Shown here: positions 19,373 through 28,700 of the stretch, one piece after another
How positions within the stretch are numbered: the stretch's first letter is position 1
Layout: every line of letters begins with the position of its first letter
Assembly: GCF_007751715.1 (NCBI RefSeq)
Contig: NZ_CP036292.1
Location: forward strand, 4,967,339-5,031,338
Reading direction: 5' to 3'
Length of the DNA stretch: 64,000 nt
DNA from: Rosistilla oblonga
GTDB taxonomy: Bacteria; Planctomycetota; Planctomycetia; Pirellulales; Pirellulaceae
Notes under the pieces: model-generated
Seen by the model: only the letters and a program-made list of their open reading frames with translations
Databases searched by the model: none
Told to the model about the DNA's origin: nothing
Position numbers and translations under genes: made by a program

Positions 19373-19960
19373 TCATTTCGTGGTGCCGTTGCACGGCGTC
19401 CTGTCGGGAGCAATTGGCAGGAAGCAATTGCGGACAGGCACAAAATGCAATCGAACGCCAACAAATCGCCGGACCGTTGGTCTTCGGTCGGGTCTCCCTT
19501 TTGGTGACAGCCAAACTCTTGGTCGCCACCCATGCAATTCTGGAAAACGCCCCTCCGATCGAGGCAATCTTTTCCGGGTGTCCCCTTCGGTATTTCTGCG
19601 ATCCGCATCGGCAATGCGGTCTCTGATCGACTCTCCCGTCGACGGGTATTCGAATCGAGTCGTGGTACCGCGGAGTTAGCGACACTCGTCGCACCAAGCT
19701 GGCAATCGCCACCACCAAGCCGAACCGTTGCAACGCAGCCCCGCCTACCAGGCCGAAATGAAAAAGGTTCGGCAGGGACGCCCCCCAGAAAAATTTCGCT
19801 CGCATCGCACTGGCAAAGCCAGTGGCACCCAAAAACAAACCGGCCCTTTCGAGGCCCCCTTTGGGAACAGCTCCCCTTGGTTCCCGCCGATCCAACTCTA
19901 GAAAATACGCCTTTGATCGAGGCATGCATTATGCGGATGTCGCCTACGGATTCTCCCATG
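19373..19960. repeat. Two degenerate copies of a noncoding repeat unit in a 780-base gene-free stretch
   Basis: The whole gap 19363-20139 lacks a credible gene. Within it, CGATCGAGGCA near 19560 and TGATCGAGGCA near 19917 anchor two diverged copies of the same unit in the same orientation, about 360 bases apart. Read on the minus strand, the copies give related peptides beginning PRSEGRFPELHGW and PRSKAYFLELDRR, but with stops and frame changes. A recurrent GGTGTCCCCTTCGGTATT motif (19577 region) reappears at 24896-24914. I read this as decayed repetitive DNA rather than genes. Confidence 0.5.
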
Positions 19961-20139
19961 GGTTACTTTCTGGAGGGCCTACTGGAGAAACGGCGTCGCT
20001 TCGCGTACGCTATCAACAGCCTTGCCGCTCCCCCTAATGGTGCAGGTCCGCGTGGCGGCAGCGCGGTGCTCGTGCGACGCCCTCTATAACTAAGGCAATC
20101 CACGAAGCTTGCCACCCCAGTTTGCGATCAACCTGGTTC

Positions 20140-21264
20140 ATGACCAACAACCTTCCAGCACCGGCGTCCGACGACGGAGGAGAGTTTCTGCTCTATCGGA
20201 CCGATGACGGCTCCACCCGCATCGAGGTCCGGATGGCAGACGAGAACGTCTGGCTGTCCCAGAAAGACATGGCCGAGCTGTTTCGGACGACGCCACAAAA
20301 CATAACTCAACACCTGTCAACGATTTACGAAGAAGGTGAACTGACCGAATCGGCAACATGTAAGGAATACTTACAAGTTCGATCCGAGGGCAAACGCCAG
20401 GTCCAACGGTCGCTCAAACACTACAATCTCGACGCCATCATCTCGGTCGGCTATCGCGTCCGCTCCCATCGTGGGACGCAGTTTCGCATCTGGGCCACCC
20501 AGCGGCTCCGCGAATACCTGATCAAAGGTTTTGCGATGGACGATCTGCGGCTGAAGCAGTCTGGTGGCGGCAACTACTTTGAAGAACTGCTCGCCCGGAT
20601 TCGCGACATCCGTTCCAGCGAACGGGTCTTCTGGCGAAAGGTGCTCGACATCTACTCGACGAGCATCGACTACGATCCCAGCAACGAAACTTCGCTGCTA
20701 TTCTTCAAGACGGTGCAGAACAAGATGCACTGGGCCGCGCACGGGCAGACCGCTGCCGAAGTGGTTCACTCTCGCGCCGATGCCTCGCTGCCCAACATGG
20801 GACTGTCAACGTTCGACGGCGACCGTCCCCGCAAGGCCGACGTCTCGATTGCTAAGAACTACCTCGAGGAAGAAGAGATCGAGGCACTCAACCGCATCGT
20901 CACCGCCTATCTCGAATTCGCCGAGTTGCAGGCCATGAATCGCAAGCCGATGCATATGGCCGACTGGATCAGCAAGCTGGACGACTTCTTACGATTGTCG
21001 GATCGTGAGATCCTGACTCACGCCGGAAAGATTTCGCACGACTCTGCCAAAGAGAAAGCGGTAGCGGAATTTGCCCAGTTCAAAGAACAGCAACGCAACC
21101 TGCCCCAGCCGGTCGACCGACACTTCGACGACTCATTGGCCGAACTCAAGAAAGTCGAAGGGGAAGCCAAACAGGTTCAGAAAAAGAAACCAACGAAGAC
21201 GGCGGCTTCTAAGAAGAAGCCAAGCAAGAAGTCTCCCCGCAAGAAAAAGAGGAAGGGTGAATAA
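20140..21264 (+). CDS. RhuM family protein
   Basis: A 374-aa member of the RhuM (virulence RhuM/Fic-DOC N-terminal) family, named after a Salmonella SPI-3 gene. The start is ATG 20140; a TTG lies 18 bases upstream. The family pattern is clear: VWLSQKDMAELFRTTPQNITQHL (winged-helix-like region, residues about 36-58), YNLDAIISVGYRVRSHRG, FRIWATQRLREYLIKGF, and later a segment containing NKMHWAAHG. The last 30 residues are extremely Lys-rich (KKKPTKTAASKKK onwards), suggesting nucleic-acid binding. RhuM genes often sit in defence or mobile islands; here the HD/HSP90-like gene is 323 bases downstream. Molecular activity is unknown. Confidence 0.85.
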   Translation: MTNNLPAPASDDGGEFLLYRTDDGSTRIEVRMADENVWLSQKDMAELFRTTPQNITQHLSTIYEEGELTESATCKEYLQVRSEGKRQVQRSLKHYNLDAIISVGYRVRSHRGTQFRIWATQRLREYLIKGFAMDDLRLKQSGGGNYFEELLARIRDIRSSERVFWRKVLDIYSTSIDYDPSNETSLLFFKTVQNKMHWAAHGQTAAEVVHSRADASLPNMGLSTFDGDRPRKADVSIAKNYLEEEEIEALNRIVTAYLEFAELQAMNRKPMHMADWISKLDDFLRLSDREILTHAGKISHDSAKEKAVAEFAQFKEQQRNLPQPVDRHFDDSLAELKKVEGEAKQVQKKKPTKTAASKKKPSKKSPRKKKRKGE

Positions 21265-21409
21265 CTTAAGTTTGGGGAACAGCCACGGCCTCGACTCCGC
21301 CCCACTCTGGTCTTGGCGTCGAAGCATCGCCTCGCCCCAACGATCGTCACCTCAGCCGCTTGCGTTTCACCGATCCACCGCGGATCCCGAAGGGATTCAC
21401 AGCGATTAG

Positions 21410-21438
21410 CCGTAGGTAAGCGCAAGCGTCACCTACGG
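21410..21438. repeat. Hairpin-forming inverted repeat
   Basis: CCGTAGGT at 21410-21417 pairs with ACCTACGG at 21431-21438, with an inner AGCG/GCGT partial stem. It lies in the 323-base gap between the RhuM gene and the HD/HSP90-like gene. That gap otherwise shows no gene, only GC-rich sequence and a CTGTCCCCAA motif at 21524. Confidence 0.5.
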
Positions 21439-21523
21439 TCGATGCGTCGCTCGCCACGCTGACCGCGAAGCCGGTCGCAGAACCGCACGCAACTCCGCCG
21501 CGACGCACGAGCCAAGAATATGG

Positions 21524-24268
21524 CTGTCCCCAATTTGCCCCCCTTCAAGGCAACCTATTCAGCGTCATTAAACACGGAAATCATTGAATGAAGACAATTG
21601 AGGCTACGAAGCTTTGGAAAGCTGCGTTTGAAATGGATTACCCCAAAGGCACGCTTGAAGAAACATTTCAATCAAAACTCGAAAGTTCATTTCGTTCTTT
21701 TCGATATCTCACGTCGATGCTGCTTGGCGAGATCGACCGTTCGTTTCGCGATCTAACAGTCCACGACATAACGCACACGGATGCGCTTTGGCAAAGTGCA
21801 GACTTACTATGCGGAGGAGCACACGGCGTTACACTAAATCCGTCTGAGACCTTCGTGCTCGGAGGAGCGTTGCTGTTGCATGATGCCGGTTTGGCACTGT
21901 CAAGCTATGACGAGGATATTCTATCCATTCGCACGAACGCGGCCTGGCGTGACGCGGCTAGTTTTTTCTTTCGGCGCATTTTCGATCGTCGACCACGGGG
22001 CGATGAGATTGAGGCTTCGGACCCAGAATTTCTTCAAAAGATTGACGAGCATTTCCTGAGATCGCGGCACGCGAAGCAGGCAGAGGTTCTCACAAATCGC
22101 AGTTTCGGCGATAACTCCATCTTTCTGATCGAGGATCACGATCTTCGGGAATCGTTTGGATACTCTATCGGGCAAGTTGCTTACAGCCATTGGTGGCCGG
22201 CCGATAAAACTGCAGCGAAGCTGGATCGGCATTTGGGGGCTTGTCCGCTCGGTCCGGCTGAATGGACCGTCGATCTATTAAAGATTGCCTTCCTGGTTCG
22301 TTGTGCCGACTCTATTCAAATTGATTCACGGCGTGCGCCTGCGTTGCTGAGAGCGTTAAGAAAGCCTTCAGGTCTTTCCAGTCGTCACTGGAAAGTACAA
22401 GAGAAATTGCAACAACCGTACGTGAGGAACGGTGCGGTTGAGTTTTCCAGTAAGTCGCCGTTCCCGTTGAGCGATTCTGACTCTTGGTGGATAGGGCATG
22501 ATTTGCTCTCGCTGGCAGATCGAGAATTGAAGTCCGCGGAAGTCCATTTGCTGGAACGACGGAGACGGCCACTCGCCGCGAATCGAGTCGCCGGCATCGG
22601 TGACGCAATCGGACTTCAACACTTCGTTCAAACAGATGCTTGGACCCCCGTCATGGCGCGCGTTCATGTTTCTGACGCCTCCAACCTTGCATCAACGCTT
22701 GGTGGTGAACGGCTTTACGGGCCAAAAAAGATCGTGGCTCTGCGCGAACTACTGCAAAACGCTCGAGACGCAACGGTTGCACGTCGCGCTTTGGAGGGTC
22801 GTGACCAGAAATGGGGCAACGTCGAGATTAGCCTCTCCCTCGAAGATCAAACGCACGTACTCCGTGTGAAGGATGAAGGGATCGGGATGTCAGGCGAAGT
22901 CCTGACCGGATCTCTAATCGATTTTGGCGGAAGCTATTGGCGATCGGACGATGTGCTTTCCGACCATCCATCACTGATGGCATCCGAGTTTGAACCAAAT
23001 GGAAAATTTGGAATCGGCTTTTTCTCATGCTTCATGGTAGCCGACCATGTTCGAGTGATTTCACGCCCCTTAGATTCGGCTAAGAACGAAACGCAGGTGC
23101 TCGAATTTCGAGATGGACTTGGTGGGCGTATTCACATCAGGCCCGCAAACTCGGACGAGCAATTGATCGACTCGGGAACAACAGTTGAGCTGAGATTGCG
23201 TTCGAACCCAAGAAATCAAGAAGGAATGCTTGCACCCTGGCATTACCGAAGCCTTACGCTGCCTCGAGATGAGAGTCACAAAAGGTCAGATTATTGGACT
23301 CTCAATGAGTTGTGCCAATGGCTTGCACCGGCGATAGATGTCAATCTGAACGTCGCAGAGTATGGGCTGAAATCACAGGCTGTCATCGCAAACGACTGGG
23401 TTGACATTGCACCCGAGCATTTACTCGCTCGAGCCCTTATGTACAGAGACGCGGATGACCGACGAGAGATTCTTGAGTCCGAAAATGCCAAGGATCGAAT
23501 GCGTCAAATGACCATTGTTCGAGACGATGAAGGCAAGGCGATCGGGAGAGCAGCCATATGCAAGACACTCCCGTTTAAAAGTGACCTCCCGATTGGGCAA
23601 CTCTCCTTGTTTGCACCAAATGTCGTTACGGCAGGACGGTTTCGTTCCCATGAAACACTCTACATTTGCGGACTTTTTCTTGGCTGTCCGAGCATTGCAT
23701 CAAGAAACGCCGGTAACCCACTTGCGCAAATTGACGGTGCTCTACTTGCAAATTGGGCATCTGGACAAGGTGACATGATCGCGGAACTTGAGTGCCACCA
23801 TACCATCCAAGCTGATCTGGCTGGTTTTGTTCGAGTGCTAGGTGGAAATGCTCGGCATTTAGCATGTTTTCGTACAAAGGACGGGATGAAAACATTTGCC
23901 GAACTCTGTTCGATGCGTCTCCCTGATCAGGTCGATCTTCTTCAGGATTTCTGGGGAACGGGAGAAAGACAGGCAGAGTTGAAACCGAACCAAATCAGTG
24001 TCGTCTCTGGAAAGATGAAGTCAATCCATGACTGGGCGTTGGATAGCGACCCGTTTGCGAGGGCGGATCATAAAATCTGGAATCGTTTCTGGATGAGTCT
24101 TTGGGGCGCGGCGATTGAAGCGGTTTCTGAATCCTGGGGGTGCGATCTGCAAGATGTGCTACAGAATATGATCTCCCGAAAAAACGAAAGTTTGCCCAAT
24201 GGTGGAATTCGGATGTCATACGATACGCTGATTCGCCCTTAAGCTTCAGGGCACCGATTTGGGGACAG
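21524..24268. other. Possible inverted-repeat-bounded single-gene cassette
   Basis: CTGTCCCCAA at 21524-21533 and its reverse complement TTGGGGACAG at 24259-24268 bracket exactly one gene, starting 64 bases before its ATG and ending 26 bases after its stop. The right-hand motif is extended to CACCGATTTGGGGACAG and occurs again at 24571-24587. No transposase is encoded inside. Ten bases is short, so chance or a shared REP-like motif must be considered. Confidence 0.35.
21588..24242 (+). CDS. HD-domain plus HSP90-like ATPase protein, candidate defence effector
   Basis: An 884-aa protein. The N-terminal part (about 40-200) has HD-phosphohydrolase-like motifs: VHDITHTD (His59, Asp60), LLLHDAGLA (His98, Asp99) and RSRHAKQAE (His161). 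The middle (about 370-520) is a GHKL/HSP90-type ATPase with N-box LRELLQNARDA (Glu387, Asn391), G1 box DEGIGM (429-434) and GKFGIGFFSCF (472-482), closest in style to HtpG. The C-terminal 360 residues are unrecognised. Base composition and codon use look more AT-rich than neighbouring genes, suggesting transfer. HD plus HSP90-like architectures are known to me from predicted bacterial conflict systems; a defence role is inference. Confidence 0.8.
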   Translation: MKTIEATKLWKAAFEMDYPKGTLEETFQSKLESSFRSFRYLTSMLLGEIDRSFRDLTVHDITHTDALWQSADLLCGGAHGVTLNPSETFVLGGALLLHDAGLALSSYDEDILSIRTNAAWRDAASFFFRRIFDRRPRGDEIEASDPEFLQKIDEHFLRSRHAKQAEVLTNRSFGDNSIFLIEDHDLRESFGYSIGQVAYSHWWPADKTAAKLDRHLGACPLGPAEWTVDLLKIAFLVRCADSIQIDSRRAPALLRALRKPSGLSSRHWKVQEKLQQPYVRNGAVEFSSKSPFPLSDSDSWWIGHDLLSLADRELKSAEVHLLERRRRPLAANRVAGIGDAIGLQHFVQTDAWTPVMARVHVSDASNLASTLGGERLYGPKKIVALRELLQNARDATVARRALEGRDQKWGNVEISLSLEDQTHVLRVKDEGIGMSGEVLTGSLIDFGGSYWRSDDVLSDHPSLMASEFEPNGKFGIGFFSCFMVADHVRVISRPLDSAKNETQVLEFRDGLGGRIHIRPANSDEQLIDSGTTVELRLRSNPRNQEGMLAPWHYRSLTLPRDESHKRSDYWTLNELCQWLAPAIDVNLNVAEYGLKSQAVIANDWVDIAPEHLLARALMYRDADDRREILESENAKDRMRQMTIVRDDEGKAIGRAAICKTLPFKSDLPIGQLSLFAPNVVTAGRFRSHETLYICGLFLGCPSIASRNAGNPLAQIDGALLANWASGQGDMIAELECHHTIQADLAGFVRVLGGNARHLACFRTKDGMKTFAELCSMRLPDQVDLLQDFWGTGERQAELKPNQISVVSGKMKSIHDWALDSDPFARADHKIWNRFWMSLWGAAIEAVSESWGCDLQDVLQNMISRKNESLPNGGIRMSYDTLIRP

Positions 24269-24587
24269 TTGCATTTTGGGCTCCGCGTGCGGGGCGATGC
24301 GGCTGGCGCATCGCAATCCGCAATCGCGGTAGCGGCATACCAACCAGGGTGCTGCGTCCCTTGTGGGGTCGAGAAATCGTTTGACGCACCCTACCGGTGG
24401 TATCGCTTCCGCTCAACCACCGGCTAATCGCTGCCACGCCTTTGGCGTGGTAATAACCGGCGCAGGCCCCTCCATCTTTCGATTGCACTGCGGTGCGCTT
24501 AGATGTCCTGAGCTGCCTTCCAATGGGTGATTGCAATAGCCAATTTGCAATTTGCAATCGCCCCATTCGACACCGATTTGGGGACAG
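24252..24587. repeat. Direct repeat pair CACCGATTTGGGGACAG
   Basis: The 17-base sequence occurs identically at 24252-24268 and 24571-24587, 319 bases apart. The DNA between them has no gene. Related GGGGACAG motifs accompany IS200-like/REP-associated transposase elements in planctomycete genomes as far as I recall; no transposase is present here, so this may be a remnant. Confidence 0.55.
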
Positions 24588-24643
24588 GCCAACGTTTAGG
24601 AATGATTTATGGAAAACCAAAAGCCAAACGGTAATCACTTCGA

Positions 24644-24865
24644 GCGCATCAGGGCTGTAAGCTCGACCGTTTGCCTAGCCCAGGCTGCAGGCCTGGGAAG
24701 CGACGACGGCCTCACATCTACTCAATCTCTCAGGGCCGCAGGCCCGACGGTTTGTAGCGACTAACAAATTGCCGGGCCTGCGGCCCTGACGCGATCGGCG
24801 GCTGGCTGGGTCCCAGGCCGATGGCCTGGGCTGGGCAAATTACCGTGCCTGCGGCCCTGATGCGC
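24644..24865. repeat. 222-bp nested palindrome (REP/BIME-like)
   Basis: Three pairs of inverted arms share one centre. The outer pair is GCGCATCAGGGC (24644-24655) with GCCCTGATGCGC (24854-24865). The middle pair is AGCCCAGGC (24677-24685) and GGCCTGGGA (24690-24698) with TCCCAGGCC (24811-24819) and GCCTGGGCT (24824-24832). The inner pair is CAGGGCCGCAGGCCCG (24731-24746) with its exact complement at 24773-24788. All arms are perfect. It lies in the gene-free stretch 24243-25067, with nothing coding inside. Confidence 0.75.
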
Positions 24866-25067
24866 GAGGACTCCCGGTGGCGGTAACCTTTAATGGGTGT
24901 CCCCTTTCGGTATTCACGCGTGCCGGATTGTTTGCCTCGGCACACGCAGAGATCAGCCCTGAACGTCGGCCGCAACGCGACGATCTTCCGATTCGAAGTG
25001 TGATATCATCGTCGCCGATACGAATCCCCCCACATTTCGAAACATTTGACGATCACCGGAAACCACG

Positions 25068-25694
25068 ATGAGCCGATTCAATAGCCGAATTGAAGATCAA
25101 GTCATCACGTCCACCAGCGCACGTACGATCTGCCAAGCATTGTTTGGGCTGTGGGTCGTGCTTGGCACACTGAATGCCACACCGCTGTTTGCCCAAACGG
25201 ATCCGAACAACGCCACCACAACTTTTCTTGTCGTTCGGCACGCCGAGCGAGATGGCAACTTGGACAAGCTCACGAAGACTGGCCTGCAACGTTCACAAAT
25301 TCTTGCTTCGCTAGGCATTGCACTGAATGTACAAGTGATTTACTCGACCGATACGCAACGGACGAAAGGTACAGTGCAACCGCTCGCAACAGCTGTCGGT
25401 ACCGAGATCCGAATCTATGAAACACCGAGTGAAGATTGGATCGCTTCGCTTGCGCACAAGCATGCAGGGGAAGTCGTTTTGATTGTTGGCCACTCCAACA
25501 CGGCGGGCGTGATCGCGGGCATGCTTGCGAAGGGAAAACACCTTGAGCTCGCCCACGACGAATACGACGCCCTGTTTGTCATTCGAGTATCCGCTTCCGA
25601 AACGCAATCCTTACGGCTGCGATACGGAAGTTCGTCTGACGGGGCTTCGTCAGCCGATCCAGACAAGATGGGAACGCTCGTACCAGCTCGCTGA
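25068..25694 (+). CDS. Secreted histidine phosphatase family protein
   Basis: A 208-aa phosphoglycerate-mutase-fold (histidine phosphatase) protein. A hydrophobic N-terminal stretch (about 24-45, LWVVLGTLNATPLFAQ) suggests export. The catalytic RHG-like motif appears as VVRHAERDG, with the phospho-accepting His and Arg intact. The second conserved His is in LIVGHSNTAGVI. The family dephosphorylates varied phosphorylated substrates by a phosphohistidine intermediate. It is monocistronic, convergent with the giant minus-strand gene that ends only seven bases away. Substrate unknown. Confidence 0.85.
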   Translation: MSRFNSRIEDQVITSTSARTICQALFGLWVVLGTLNATPLFAQTDPNNATTTFLVVRHAERDGNLDKLTKTGLQRSQILASLGIALNVQVIYSTDTQRTKGTVQPLATAVGTEIRIYETPSEDWIASLAHKHAGEVVLIVGHSNTAGVIAGMLAKGKHLELAHDEYDALFVIRVSASETQSLRLRYGSSSDGASSADPDKMGTLVPAR

Positions 25695-25701
25695 TCGACA
25701 A

Positions 25702-28700
25702 TTAAGTCCGTAACAACGACAGATCGGTTGTTGTCGTCGTTTGAAGTCTTGCGTCGACCTCCGCTTTCGCGCTCCGCTGCGTCGCTGGCTTTTCAACCGC
25801 CAAGTTGTATTTCCCCGGCGGGACGCTGAATGCGTAGCTGCCATCGTCAGCGGTCTCGATCTTCGCTACCGGTTTTCCCTTGGCATCGGTCAGCGAGACG
25901 GTCAAACCGGGCTGGGCGATCGATCCTTCCAGAACACGCCCCGCAATCCGGCCGATCGGCTGGATTACTTGCACCGGCAACGCGACGACGCATTCATCGC
26001 TCTTCCCAGCATTGGTCAGAATCGTCAGTTCCAGCTGTTCGGGAACGGGCAACGCTTTGGGCCAATCCAACTGCCAAGCGGAATCGCCCGAATCGCTGCG
26101 CTGCGCCTGCATCGGTTTGACCTTCGCGTCGGTCGTCGCTGAGACGGGGACGACGCTCACGCTCGCCACGCCGCTCGGATTGGGCTGCATCTGAATCCTG
26201 ACGGTCGTTTTGTCGGCGATCGATTCACCGCGTGCGTAGACCTCGTCGGGAACCGCATCGTCCAACAGGAACGGGTGCTCGCCGGTAACGCCTTGATTTC
26301 CGATCGTGTCGACGGTCACCACCCGCAAGCGATGCTCACCGGTCCCGAAATGAGTCGGGATGGCGAGTTCCCAATCGGCGCGTTTCGCGACCACTTGCAA
26401 CGTCGCCTGTTTGCCACCCGATGCGAAGTCGGTTTCGATAGCTCGCGAAGTCGGCAGCATCGACTGCCACAAGACCTCTTCGTTCCGATGATCCCCCGCC
26501 AACACTTGCACCATCAATCGGTCGCGGTCGGCCAATCGCCGAGCTTTCACGACCGCAGACAGCGGCGTGCCGGGAACGATCGATGCCGCAGCGTCGATCT
26601 CGATCGAAGGTGCCTGTTGCCAGTCGAGCCTGACGCGGCTAGCTTGACGCGGGAATCGGCCGGACAAGACGAAGTAGCCGGGATCTCCGTTGACGCTGAC
26701 GGGGATCTGCACATGTGGCGCACTCCCCTCTACGAATCGCAGATTCTTGGCGAACAACGGGCTTCGATCTTCGCCGTCGGCCAATTGAACCTGCAACCGG
26801 CTGACACCAAAATCGATCAACGGCTGGATCGATGCCGGATCGAGATCGAGCCGAAAGTTGACTTCCGGTGCAGCCGATTCGCTCGACTGCAGGCGGACTT
26901 CCGAGCGTTGCACTTGCAGCGAAAGTTCGTTGTTTCCATTGGGATGCACGACAAATTCAGCATTCCCGAGTTCGAAGACCTCGCGTGGATCGAGCACCTC
27001 GGCGGCGACTTGCCATCGCCCCAACGGCTTCCCCTTGCTCGCTTCGCTGACGGTGACGATCAACGTCGGATCGGCATCGGTCGGTTGTTTTCCCCCTGCT
27101 TTTCCTTTTCCATCGGCATTGGCCGGCTGTGGCTTGGGCGCTGGAAAGCGAATCGGCGCGGCGGTTCCCGGTCGACATGCGATCGGTGGCGAGGTCAGCG
27201 TCCCGAGACTGTCGGAGCTGACCGACACGACCACCGCGGCGATCGATGGATCGTTACACTTCAGGTTCCAGTCGAGCGTTTGAGGCTGGTTGTCGGGCCA
27301 CATCGGCAACGTCACCTCGCGACCGATGGCGACCGCTGTGCTGCCAAAGTCGATATCGACGGCGGGACGTGTTGGTTGTTGTGGCATCGCCAAGGGGATC
27401 AATTCCGATTGGTCGCCGCGTTTCAAACGCAACCAGATCCCCCGCACAAACGACTCGGTCGATCCGCTTGCCTCGGCTGACAACGCGAACCGGATCTCGC
27501 TGGCTTGGTCCGGCTTCAATGTCCCGCGACGCGGCTGGACATCGATGCAGTTGGCCGACGATGCCAGAAACTCGAATTCGACGGGGACCGCGTCCATCAA
27601 GTCGACTTGATAGTGCAGGTTGATCTTTGCGTTGGGATCATCCCAATCGAGCGAGTTCAAATCGCCACCGAGTGCAACGGGCAACATCGCATCGCTGGGA
27701 GCGATCGATAGCTGTTGAGCGATCTTTCGATAGATAGGGATCGCGTTAACGGTGGCCGTTTGCGCAACATAGTCGTTCAACCAACTGCGGTATCGAACCG
27801 ACGCGACCTGCGCGATCGCTTTGGCTTGTTGAGTCAGGTTTTGCAAACAGACAGTCGGTTCGGTGGCGTCCATCTGCTGTCCCGACATCGCGCCGGACAT
27901 CATCATCGAATTCGAAACAAGCTTCTCGCTTGAATCGAGCGTTAACTCGGTCGGGTGACTGAGAATCCGAGACCGAACCGCGGCGGGGACCGTTGCCGAA
28001 ATCAAACCGGCCGTCGCCGCTTGGCTGCTGGAGATCTTATCGCTGTGGTTTTGGATCATCTGTTGCAGTTGCAGTTCTAACGCTTCGGAGGCCTGTCGCA
28101 ACAAAGCCAACTCTCCCGTTAAGATCCCGGAATTGGTGGCGGTTCCGAGCCGGATCTTGCTGATCGCGGCGATCAAATCGGCGGCGCGACGTTGGGCGAT
28201 CAGATAGTCGCGATCGTGATCCCAGTGAATTCCTACCGCGGCGTCGGTGGAGATCGTCTGGCTTGCGACTTTCAATCGCCGGATCGCCAGACTCACCGAT
28301 TCCTCGGCCGCCAGCGCGGCGGACGATTCCACCAACGAAGTCTCCAATTGGCGAGTGACCTCGGCATCGGATGTCATGCCGGGATTCCAAGCCAAGCGTT
28401 GAGCCAACACAAACTGTTCGGTCGCCGTGTCGATGCGTGGACTCAAGATCGCGATCGCCGATGGATCCGAACCCAGCCGACCGTGGATGCGGAACAACCG
28501 CACCGCTTCGGCGATCCGTTGATCGGAAGCGTCAGACGCCAACAACCTGTCGATCGCTTGTGTGATCGGAAACGTCGGCGGGTTCTTCCACGCTTTCCGA
28601 ACCGCGACGATCAATTCCAGCGATTCGCGATCGACGCGAACGTTGCGATCGAATTGCCGGATCAGTGCCGCCAGCGACAGCGTGGCTTGGTCTTCCGAAA

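Noticed and set aside
19254-19959. Overlapping minus-strand frames of 223 and 291 codons
   Set aside because: They run through the 3' end of the sulfatase and decayed repeats, lack domain similarity and show related peptides in shifting frames.
21524-24268. Complete insertion sequence around the HD/HSP90-like gene
   Set aside because: No transposase, no target-site duplication seen and only 10-base ends; kept only as a possible cassette.
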